Positions 1 through 7,681 of a stretch of DNA of 11,032 nucleotides are shown piece by piece. The stretch comes from Goniomonas avonlea (lineage: Eukaryota > Cryptophyceae > Goniomonadida > Goniomonadaceae). Numbering within the stretch: position 1 is the first letter of the stretch; each line of letters opens with the position of its first letter. A model generated the notes under the pieces. The model saw only the letters and a list, made by a program, of their open reading frames with translations. It was not told the origin of the DNA and did no database searches. A program made the translations under genes and the position numbers. Location of the stretch: positions 1 to 11,032 of the forward strand of contig QUTJ01031348.1 in NCBI GenBank assembly GCA_003573635.1, written 5' to 3'.

Positions 1-57
1 GGAGGGAGGGAGGGGGAGAGAGTGGAAGCGGAGGAAATCGAGAGAAATCAATGAATG

Positions 58-1514
58 TTAACGCACGGCGCTGCGCTGGTGCGACAGTTGACCCAAGAGC
101 CGACGTGTGACATACGGCCAGAGGGTCGGCCACTCCGTGTCAGTGCTCCCGATGACAGCGCCACTTGCTTTCTGTCAGGTGCAGTCAGGTCCACACACAG
201 GGAAGAGGAGAGAGAGAGGGAGAGACAGATATCCCCACACACGCGCGCGCACGCGCGCGCACGCACCCTGGCACACAGCTCCGCACACACTTTCACACAC
301 AGTTCTGCACTTCCACTAGGACACACACGCATCTCTCTCTCTCTCCCTCTCTCTCTCACTCACTACTCACTCTCTCGTTCGCTCGCTCTCTCTCTCTCTC
401 TCTCTTCTCTTCTCTCTCTCTCCCCTCTCTCCCTGTGCCTCAATATGTTTAACATACCGAGCAACAAGCCGACCCGGGGCCAGCAGGAAGCCGCAGAGCA
501 CGCCACAGCGGCCCAGCCCACCAAAAATTGACGGCAACGGTGTATCCTCGTGACTCCACCTGCTCAATTGGTCACCCGATGTGTGAAAACACTGAGTTCA
601 GCAATTGCTACAAGCTTTGGTTCGCCTGGGGGCTTTATCCCTGGCACGAACCTGACCAACAGTGATTGACCCCGCCGAAACCTCATGCTGAATGTACTGC
701 GAATGTACTGCGAATGAGCGCACCTGGTGTAGCCAGCCTTCTGGGATAAAAAGAGAGTCTCCTGCACTCAGACATGCGGTGCGACCGTTCTTGAGGTCGG
801 AGGCACCCCCACTGCAATGGTTTGGCGATGCGCTGGACAGAGCATTGAGGCCAGCAGTCGGAGCCTTGGGAAAATGCGTGAGACAGGGGCAGAGGAGGTT
901 TAGTCAGTCAAATGTGCCACGCGTAGCGCATACCATATCTGGGGGAAATAGTTGCACCGTCTTTTCGCCAGATACCAAGCACAACAAGTTGTCGTGTGCG
1001 TCAAAGTGCAACTGCAGAAAATCAATCAAATGACGCAGTCAGCGCAGGTCGAAGCTACCGTCGACGAGAGCCTCGGTCGGAAACTCATCCAAAGGTTGAT
1101 AGAGCACATGTTTGCAAGGCCTCCTGGAACGAAATCCGGAACATTGATATCAGAGAGCAAATCGGGGAGCACTGCTGGCTCCTCCCGATTCAACATGGAA
1201 CATTGCGCAAGATAGAGAGCGAGACCATGGGTCTCCTCAGAGTCAGACTCTGTAAATTGACGCTGTAAAAAGTCTGAAAACCTCATTGAGGCTTTCTGAT
1301 GCTCGCGAACATCACCAGAAAATTCCGGTTTCGCCGACAGGGCTACGTCGACGAGCGTGTCGCCCTGTGTGCGCGTCAGGGAAGCAACCCCTTGGGGGCC
1401 AGCTCTCCACAATTGCAACGCTGGCCATTTGATACTTCCTTTGACAATGAACGGCTCGGATCTGGAAAAGCGTTGCCTCGCCTCTGCCGCTGGCAGGCAC
1501 GGCACGAATTGCAT
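58..1514 (-). CDS. JmjC (cupin-8) domain 2-oxoglutarate/Fe(II) oxygenase, 5 exons, complete
   Basis: Exons in coding order: 1514-1059, 1011-934, 864-724, 559-458 and 171-58 (stop TAA 60-58). All introns are GT-AG and phase 0; the protein is 296 aa. Exon 1 has EPFIVKGSIKWPALQLW, the usual opening of small JmjC oxygenases, and ends in the INLWM strand. Exon 2 supplies LHFDAHDNLLCLVSGEKT, with the HxD iron ligands His154 and Asp156 and a likely 2-oxoglutarate lysine, Lys169. Exon 3 ends GDSLFIPEGWLHQ, with distal iron ligand His224, and joins VESRGYTVAVNFWW in exon 4. Exon 5 ends WPYVTRRLLGQLSHQRSAVR. Length and layout fit the JMJD5/JMJD7-like class of protein hydroxylases or demethylases; the substrate cannot be told. 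I chose the ATG at 1514 because the frame further upstream runs across the first exon of the divergent neighbour. Reading through the exon 4 donor would stop at 449-451. Family is secure; exact start less so. Confidence 0.88.
172..457 (-). repeat. Microsatellite-filled intron 4 of the JmjC gene
   Basis: This intron begins gtatgt on the minus strand and ends in ctgacag. Its body is simple sequence: (CT)n at about 332-437 and (CA)/(CG)-rich DNA at about 234-320, as read on the plus strand. The plus-strand reading frames across it are low-complexity Ser/Leu/Arg/His runs and are not genes. Confidence 0.75.
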
Positions 1515-1617
1515 TGATTCCTGTTCGATCTGATCGCTCAACGCGAAGAACGCGTGTATGGTAGCGTTGTTCTTCAAAGCTATCGAGAACCCAGAACAGC
1601 CCAACCAAGCAAAAAAG
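1515..1617. promoter_or_regulatory. Probable shared divergent promoter / 5' leader region
   Basis: The 103 bases between the start codon of the JmjC gene (minus, 1514) and that of the BSD gene (plus, 1618) must hold at least parts of both 5' leaders and probably a bidirectional promoter. I see no TATA box or other core element. The BSD start is preceded by an A-rich stretch (aaaaaag just before the ATG). The call rests on gene arrangement only; either gene could have an untranslated upstream exon inside its neighbour. Confidence 0.4.
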
Positions 1618-3459
1618 ATGAGCTTTCTCAAAGGGTGGGTGGGCGGAGATTCGCAGGTACCCGCACCATTCCGCATGTGCTGGTCTCTCCTCACACATTT
1701 TGCTGCAGCCAAGTGACCCTGCCGCTGGGTGCGGCGTTTTCTTCCGTTTTTTGTGTGTTCTGAGACTTATTCTTTTTCAGAGGCGGAGGTGGCGGTGGTT
1801 GGCTCGGGAGTCTGAAGGACAAGGTTATTTTTCCAATGACACCAATACCCTTCTCACCTTTGTTGACTAGACTGCGAGCATGGCTGCAGTCTACAAGAGG
1901 GACCTTGCCGAGTTTGTGACAGTTGTCAAGCACGACACAACCGAGGCGGTCGAAAAGGTTACCCACACCGAGGACCCAAATCAGCCCTCGTTCGTCCAGC
2001 GCATTGGCCGATTGGGTGAGGGTGTGATTAAAAGGTGCCCTGACTTGGGTTGCTCCTGGATTCACCCTTGCGTGCAGTACGACTGGCTTTCTCCACCAGC
2101 TTGCCGATGATCAGGGCCCTCCTCCTTCGTTTTCCCATGGCGACGCACAAGCGTGAGGAATCAGCCATGACAATGATCAACCTTGACTATGATCTCAGGT
2201 ATGATCGAACTCGAGCGAGATTGGACGCGCTTCAAGAAGACGAGGCAACTTTCCGAGCGAATCCAGAGGAAGAGGCCTTCTTCACCTTCACGGAAGGTCT
2301 GCGCATTCTTGGGTTTTCGCCACTGGTTTCCTTATTATATTCCAAGATTTTTCGTGCCCTTGTGCTGCGCACTTACAGTGTCCCAGGTTGGACGGCTGAA
2401 GAACACACAGAGGAGATCTCGAAAATGCTTGAGATGCACGAGCGCCTGAGAGACGTTCACACCAAACTCGGTGCGCTTCGCTAAATCTTGTTGTGTTTGC
2501 TTCACTGATTCGTCTTCGCAGTTCCGGCTGAGGTGAGCTATCGAGATTTCTGGGCTCGGTACGTGTACGCAGTGTCGAAGCTGCGAGAAGAGGAGGAACG
2601 GCGTGCAGCAGTGTTGCAGCGAGTCGCACAGGAGTCGGCAGACGACGAGCTTACCTGGGACGCCGATGATGTGACAGACGTCACCCCAGCACCAGCTGCG
2701 GCTCCTTCCCAAGCCGCGGCCGTTGAGCCGACGGCTGCTGCTCCAGCGGCCTCCAGACCAGCCGCACCAGCGGCTGAAGGAGAGGCTTCTGCCGAGGGCG
2801 CGGGAGATGCTGTGAGTTTCTTTGAGAGCATCCAGGGTGCACAGGTCTCACACTCCACTCTCTCTCTCTCGCCGCGTGTCTCGCGTCGGCGTGCTCTCCT
2901 TTGTTTCTCCCCTCCCCTTGTTCCCTCGCACTTACATACACACTCAGACACTCACACACTCACACACCCACACCCACATCTACACCTTACTCACAAGCAC
3001 ACGCACGCAACACGCGCTCTCGCACTCACGCATTCAAACTCACGCGCACACTCCACGCTCCCTTGCCCCAGGGCAGCAAGAGAGACACACACAGAGAGAC
3101 ACACACACAGAGAGAGAGAGAGACAGCGCTCAGTATTTGACTCCTGACCTTGCAGAGAAAGAGACACACACAGAGAGACGCACACACACACAGAGAGAGA
3201 GAGAGAGAGCGCGCGCTCAGTGTTTGACTCCTGACCTTGTCAGGAGGCCAACGAGGTGAAATTGAAGTCGCTCGCTCTCGATGCCGAACTACAGCCGCCC
3301 GAGTGGATCATGGTGGACGAGGAGGAGGAGAAAGCCAAGGACAAGGCTCTCGCCACTGCCGCCGCCGCCACCGCTGCTGCTGTGGTGGGTCCTGCATCGC
3401 AGGTCAAGGCAGACGATGACTGGGGTGACTGGTCGTGGGTGCTTCGCGTGGTGAGCTGA
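1618..3459 (+). CDS. BSD-domain protein (SYAP1 / plant BSD-protein type), 7 exons, complete
   Basis: Exons: 1618-1634, 1781-1823, 1871-2034, 2199-2296, 2387-2470, 2522-2811 and 3244-3459; 912 nt, 303 aa. The N-terminus (MSFLKG plus a Gly run and WLGSLKDK) leads into YKRDLAEFVTVVKHDT, like the helix before the BSD domain in plant BSD proteins. YDRTRARLDALQEDEATF follows. The BSD domain itself lies at about residues 105-155: GWTAEEHTEEISKMLE, then VPAEVSYRDFWARYVYAVSKL, with the diagnostic Phe145-Trp146 pair. Three junctions (2034/2199, 2296/2387, 2470/2522) restore this domain across split codons. After it come an acidic stretch, an Ala/Pro-rich linker (about 180-232), an EEEEK segment and an acidic-Trp tail, DDDWGDW. 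BSD proteins include transcription factor subunits and trafficking/signalling adaptors; this one looks like the adaptor type, role unknown. Odd points: intron 3 (2297-2386) is 90 nt with no in-frame stop, and the C-terminus seems altered by an 18-nt deletion. Confidence 0.88.
2812..3243 (+). repeat. Microsatellite-rich last intron of the BSD gene with a duplicated 3' splice site
   Basis: The donor is gtgagt at 2812 and the used acceptor ends at 3243 (ccttgtcag). Inside are CT-rich, (CACA)n and (GAGA)n tracts. A block ending in a splice acceptor occurs twice: 3126-3155 (gcgctcagtatttgactcc through ccttgcag) and 3213-3243 (gcgctcagtgtttgactcc through ccttgtcag), offset by 87-88 bases, each preceded by a similar CA/GA tract. 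Use of the first acceptor would retain 88 intron bases and shift the frame, so the second one, which joins to EANEVKLKSL, is taken as the real site. Confidence 0.75.
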
Positions 3460-3870
3460 GGGAGGGCAAAGCAGACGATGACTGGGGTGACTGGGAGGAG
3501 ACGATGCCACTGTGAGGGTGGGTGCGCCAGAGCTGATGGAGGTGTACGCTCGACGACCAGGAGGAGGAAGAGAAAAGCGGTTGATGGCGACTGTTCGTCG
3601 CTGCGGTTGATGGCGATTGTTCGTCGCTGCGGTGGCGGTGGCGGAGGCCAAAGCAGACGATAACTGGAGTGACTGGGAGTAGACGATGCCACGGTGGGGT
3701 GGGTGCGCCAGAGCTGATGGGAGTGCCCTCTCAACGGCGAGGAGGAAGAGAAAGTGGTTTTCGTCGCTGTGGTGGGTCGCAGGTCAAAGCAGACGATGGC
3801 TGGTGCCTGGGAGTAGATGATGCCACTGTCGTGGGTGCTTTGCGTGGTGAGCTGATGGAGGTCGGCAGGC
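3460..3870 (+). repeat. Decayed tandem copies of the BSD gene's terminal exon
   Basis: The stretch agacgatgactggggtgac, which encodes the acidic-Trp tail at about 3411-3429, recurs in partial copies starting near 3468, 3650 and 3786, each preceded by aaagc. The copies also carry versions of the upstream GAGGAGGA..GAGAAA segment and of the GTGGTGGGT..CGCAGGTC segment, so the unit covers the last ~150 bases of exon 7 plus its 3' flank. Unit lengths are uneven (182 and 136 bases). Within it a 26-bp subunit (ggttgatggcga plus ctgttcgtcgctgc) is doubled at 3579-3630. Two copies still read Trp-Glu-stop (tgggagtag), suggesting the ancestral protein end. Frames are broken between copies, so this is treated as 3' flanking DNA or UTR. 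Confidence 0.75.
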
Positions 3871-3953
3871 CACTGACACTCCAGCCTCGCGACTGACACT
3901 CCAGCCTCGCGACTGACACTCCAGCCTCGCGACTGACACTCCAGCCTCGCGAC
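3871..3953. repeat. 20-bp tandem repeat, 4 copies
   Basis: The unit gactgacactccagcctcgc occurs four times back to back (the first begins cactgac), followed by a partial gac. Copies are otherwise identical, so the array is young or homogenised. It directly follows the decayed BSD terminal-exon copies. There are no spacers, so it is a minisatellite and not a CRISPR. Confidence 0.95.
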
Positions 3954-4493
3954 GTCTCATGCTGTGGCCTTGGGTAAGCCTCACGACGACCCAGGCTTCT
4001 GTGGACCGGGTCGTCTCTGCTATTTCCCTCCCCAAACGACGCGTGGTCCTAGAGTTCTCCAGCGCACACAGTTTCCAACAAGATAGGGAGGTTGCAGCGG
4101 TTTTACGATGCCTCCTAACAGGCCCGATGGTTGACTTCAACGGGGTTGGAATGTCTTCTCCCTCTCCCCTCTCTTCCTCCTCTCTGTTGTCTGCTGCACT
4201 ATCTCTGTAGCGTGTGCCCGACCTTTTCGCCGAGCTTTTGCGGAGGCGGGGTGCGTGGTCTGCTGCACTCGATCTCTGGACAGCGTTTTCCAGCTAACTG
4301 CGGTTTTCGAAAGTTCCCGAGCTTTCCACTGAGCTGCGGTGGCGTGTCCCCTGTATGTTACCGAGCTTATCTCTGGATAGGGTTGTTCCGCGGAAATGAC
4401 TTCGGGATAACTTGACTGATCCCAGGATCAGAGCGAACCAGTCGAAGCGGGGTCACAATGTAATATACGTGTTCGTGGCTGCCCATTCTTCTC
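3954..4493. other. Intergenic, no gene seen
   Basis: Only short, unsupported reading frames occur here. A perfect 8-bp inverted repeat, gacgaccc (3985-3992) and gggtcgtc (4008-4015), could form a hairpin with a 15-base loop. A short direct repeat built on gtctgctgcact..atctctg lies near 4188-4207 and 4258-4278. Neither has a recognisable role. Confidence 0.5.
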
Positions 4494-4689
4494 TCTCACT
4501 CGTTTCCTTTGTCTTTGCGAAATCTCAAAAAAACTGGTGCCCTGAGTGCCTTTGTTGGTCCGACCCACTGCCAAACTGGTTCCACCTTGTCATTGTTTTT
4601 TCTGTAGTCTTGATTACAGGCACGAAGGCACTCAGTGACTCAGGCTCCAGGTTTTTTAGATTTCGCAAAGACAAAGGAAACGAGTGAGA
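4494..4689. mobile_element. Fold-back / MITE-like inverted-repeat element, about 196 bp
   Basis: The left arm begins tctcactcgtttcctttg and the right arm ends in its reverse complement, caaaggaaacgagtgaga. Pairing continues inward through tctttgcgaaatct and, with small gaps, to a gagtgcctt / aaggcactc pair, giving arms of about 60 bases around a ~70-base centre. The structure and AT-richer centre resemble a non-autonomous DNA transposon remnant. I could not find a clear target-site duplication, and there is no coding capacity, so the class is open; it could also be a hairpin made by a local inverted duplication. Confidence 0.65.
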
Positions 4690-5625
4690 AATTATAGAAG
4701 CACAAGCAAAAACCGTTGAACACACACAAAGAATGCAGCCGGCTATCCCAGTCAGAGCCTCAGCGTATAACCCGGTGGTTCATGCGCGTAGAGACGCCCC
4801 TGAGCTCTCGAAGCATACCGGAGGGAGAACCGACTCGGACATGCCTCGGAAAACACAGAACAATACATGCAAGAAGGCGCAGAAAGCAAGAAAACCATCA
4901 ACGGGAGAAGAAGATCATCGAGAGATTAGCTGAGAAGCCGTATAGCTTCCAACCACGTGACGATGTATTACCCTGCGGTTGTATGCAAGTGTTGGCTGTG
5001 GCACGTCCCTGGGCTCTCGGAGTGGAAATGCAGTCTCCCAACCCGGGTGTTAGCCTCACGTCTTTATGACTGGCACGTGACTTAGCCAACGCCGGGCCAA
5101 GGCCCGCCAAAGCTCCACTTGGCCTGCAAAATAGATCTGCCGCGCCCAGACTCTGAAGCCTGATATCGATCCATGATCTCCGATCCAAATACAGTCGCAT
5201 ATGAGACTCAGACCTGATACGATGTATGGACTCAGTTTATCTCAGAATTACCACCTGAGATCACGCGATTGGACTGCACGAATGGGTTGAATTTAATGAA
5301 TGGATCAATGCGCGGATACAAAATCCAACTGGATTATGATATTAAGAATCAAACCCTGCGGGGACCAATGCAGAGCCGACCGCGCTATTTGGTGTTTGAG
5401 TTCAGGGGGGGGGGGTCTCCGTGGGGGACCAGCCGACGACTCCGCTTCGCTCAACTTCTCCACGCTGGTGGCGACTCAATACCCCGTGTTGTTGATTAAT
5501 TTCAATAAATTATATTTACCCCCTATTTGGCCTGTACAATTAAGCATGAGTTGGAAACGGGACAGGAACCTGAAGCAAGGGCAGACCCCTGACTAATTGG
5601 AGGTCACTGAATGGATTGGTATATT
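4690..5625. other. Intergenic, no gene seen; weak inverted repeats
   Basis: No reading frame here has family resemblance. An imperfect inverted repeat pairs gttggct....cacgt (4991-5006) with acgtg....agccaac (5075-5090). A perfect palindrome, cgggcc-aa-ggcccg, lies at 5093-5106. The stretch may belong to the same repetitive element as the hammerhead motif that follows on the minus strand, since 5' to 3' on that strand it lies just downstream of the predicted cleavage site, but no reverse transcriptase or endonuclease motif is visible. Confidence 0.4.
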
Positions 5626-5671
5626 GCCGCAACCGGTTTCGTCCTTAATTCCAGGGGACTCTTCAGGCGGC
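5626..5671 (-). ncRNA. Hammerhead ribozyme motif, minimal type I
   Basis: Minus strand, from 5671 down: stem I strand GCCGC; conserved CTGAAGA (fits the invariant CUGANGA); stem II GTCC, an 11-base loop, then GGAC (four perfect pairs); invariant GAAA; stem III from self-complementary ACCGGT (its A is the last A of GAAA); cleavage triplet GUU; then stem I partner GCGGC (five perfect pairs). Predicted cleavage is between 5631 and 5630. Every core position and three stems fit in 46 bases. Stem III is too short to be stable alone, typical of hammerheads in Penelope-like elements, retrozymes and satellite DNAs that work as dimers. GUU satisfies the NUH rule but is less usual than GUC. No second copy or coding part of a host element was found. 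Confidence 0.7.
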
Positions 5672-6404
5672 TGCTTGAGCTTCAACGGCCCATATGGAGT
5701 TCAGTCGAAATCAGTCAAAAAATAGATCAAAGTCCGCCAAATTGGGTGTTTTTTCTTCTTCTTATAGATCCTTGCAACTGAAAATGTGTTGTTTCAGGCT
5801 TCGTCTTAACCCGTGATCTAGTATGATTTATTGAAATAGTCCCCCCCACAAGGGGGATACAAAGGAGGGCGATGGCCCATGGTTGGTCCAGGTTGGCCAT
5901 GGCTGCGTGCCTCCTCTAGCTCCCCTGAGGTTGAAGTGGCCCACGTCCATGTTGGGGGGGGCCTGTTGCGATGTCTGGGCCGGTGTGCTTCCTAGCACCC
6001 ATGGAAGCTCCGCCTGTAACCAACTGTACACACATATCCCTAATAACTTACTAATGACTCTAGTTGCACCCAAACCCACCCCTTCGGGTTTATAGGGAGA
6101 GTTTAGTATTGAGTTGCTGTCTGAGCCCCAAGAACCAGGGACGTGCGTCTCGAGTCACTGTTTCCTTTATTTTCTTTATTTCTTTAAATTTATATTTCTC
6201 GTTTCTGTCCATGGAAGCCATGGGCTTTATGTGTCATTGCGCATCGAGCTTCACATGTGCACTACATATACCTTGAACTTGGATCATTGTTCTAGTTGCA
6301 TCCTAACCCACACTTGGCTTTGGCTCATAGCCCTAGGTTGTTTGCAGCTGGGACTTGGGTGACACCCCTGTGTCTCCGAGCGCAGTTGTGAGCGGGAATG
6401 TGTC
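5672..6404. other. Intergenic, no gene seen; diverged direct repeat
   Basis: No supported coding sequence. A C-run/G-run hairpin (cccccc-acaa-ggggg) sits near 5841-5858. Two diverged copies of a ~90-bp block appear at about 5998-6083 and 6209-6315: each starts ccatggaagc, passes through an acacatat / actacatat stretch, and ends ctagttgca-ccc/tcc-aaccc. The block may be an old interspersed repeat; its class is not recognised. Confidence 0.4.
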
Positions 6405-6410
6405 TTTATT
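6405..6410 (-). terminator. Candidate polyadenylation signal AATAAA
   Basis: Read on the minus strand, gaattaataaag contains AATAAA. It lies downstream of the leucine-rich-repeat gene and its degenerate 3' repeat array and could end that transcript. It is a single hexamer match and about 770 bases beyond the proposed stop codon, so support is weak. Confidence 0.25.
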
Positions 6411-6599
6411 AATTCACAAGTCGCGCTTTGCCGCACTGCCTCACCAAATCTGATTCCAGGCAGTGTCTGCCCACCCTGAGGTGGGTTTGTCCGTTGTAGA
6501 GACGTTGGCCAATGGGGCTATTGCCATGCCAATAGTCTAATAAATCTGATTTACCCCCGCCCCAGTGAGTCCAACACCTGGACGATAAACCCTGTTGCC

Positions 6600-7345
6600 A
6601 AACACACAGCGTTGTCAGGAGTGGCAAGTTTGAAGGAGGAGCACGGTGAGTAGTGTGTAAAGGATGTGTGGAAACACATGGCCATATCAGCGTTGGAGAG
6701 CAGTGAGTTTGGAAGAGACACAGCCACAGCAGCGGCCTCTGGTGCACACTTGGCCACAATGTAAGGTACAATGAGGTGTTGCCGACACACGTTGTGCAAA
6801 CACACAGCCATATCAGGGTCGAAGCAGTGAGTTCAGAGGAGACGCAGCAGTAGCCTCTTGTGCCACTTGACCATGTAAGGGAGAACAAGGTGGTGCCAAA
6901 ACACGCCGCACGTGCAAACACACAGCCAGATCAGTGTTGGAGCAGATCAGTGTTGGAGCGGACCGAGCGGTGAGTTTCAAGTGTTTCAAGGAGACGCAGC
7001 AGCAGGTTCTTGTGCACACTTGACGATGTAAGGGACAACAAGGCGTTGCCAACACAGGTCAAACATGCAAACACACAGCCATATCAGCGTTGGAGCGGAC
7101 CGAGCGGTGAGTTTGGAGGAGACACAGCAGCCTCTTGTGTAAGGGACAACAAGGCGTTGCCGACACACATTCCACGTGCATATCAGCGTTGGAGCGGACC
7201 GAGCGGTGAGTTCGGAGGAGACGCAGCAGCAGCTGCTGCCGCCGCTGCTGCTGCTGCAGCAGCAGCCTCTTGTGCACACTTGGCCACGATATAGGGGGGC
7301 AACGGTGCACTCTCAGCAGTGAATTTGTTGCCGCCAAAGTGCAAC
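6600..7345 (-). repeat. Degenerate minisatellite, about 5-6 units of 100-153 bp, at the 3' end of the LRR gene
   Basis: On the plus strand each unit opens with ccatatcagcgttggagc, passes through a gtgagttt-gaggagac-CAG tract and a cttgtgcacacttg-ccac segment, and closes with acaaggcgttgccgacac and gcaaacacacag. Clear starts are at 6682, 6808, 6926, 7079 and 7179; 6600-6681 looks like a more decayed unit. On the minus strand units encode variants of YIVAKCAQE followed by an Ala run and SPPNS, which is also how the last proposed LRR exon ends. I read the array as repeated copying of that exon's 3' part. Confidence 0.7.
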
Positions 7346-7643
7346 TCCGTCAGCTGGGTTAACTGTACGAACTGCGTGCGCAACATTGTTAGTGACTGCG
7401 GTTGTCTTGCTCGACACTGCAAGGTGTATCTGGCGTGAGGTAGCACAGTGCTTGAGTATGTTGGCCACCTAGAGAGGGGAGCGGGCGAACGGGAAGTCGA
7501 GAAGGGGGGTGGAGAGGACCGAGAGAGCAAGTCATCAGGACGGGAGTGAGGTACAGGTGGGCGTGTGTGCGTGGGTGTCAGGAATGGGTGGGAGTGACCG
7601 GGAGGGAGCTTGGTAATCCCATTCATGGTGCTGCATAACGTGA

Positions 7644-7681
<38 letters not shown>

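Noticed and set aside
55-531. Plus-strand 158-codon frame that could pass for a gene end
   Set aside because: It is antisense to JmjC exons 5 and 4 and crosses the CT/CA microsatellite of intron 4. The minus-strand reading gives conserved JmjC residues (VAVNFWW), the plus strand gives nothing recognisable.
602-681. Alternative JmjC exon 4 starting at 681 (VSAGSITVGQ after WLHQ)
   Set aside because: It looks JmjC-like, but the acceptor at 559 gives the far better VESRGYTVAVNFWW continuation with a standard acceptor; the 681 version lacks the NFWW strand and soon stops.
2822-3259. Plus-strand frame of His/Thr/Arg-rich repeats
   Set aside because: Translation of intron microsatellites (CT, CA, GA); it lies between a good donor (2812) and acceptor (3243).
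3240-3899. Minus-strand 219-codon frame opposite the BSD last exon
   Set aside because: It is the shadow of the Ala/Glu-rich exon 7 and its tandem copies; the product is low-complexity Ser/Pro/Ala/Thr with no family features.
3871-3953. Possible CRISPR-like array
   Set aside because: The 20-bp units are contiguous with no spacers, and the window is eukaryotic.
4690-6400. Search for tRNA, 5S rRNA, reverse transcriptase or transposase
   Set aside because: No cloverleaf with A and B boxes was seen by eye, no catalytic motif in any frame, and no second hammerhead copy on either strand, so no autonomous element is claimed.
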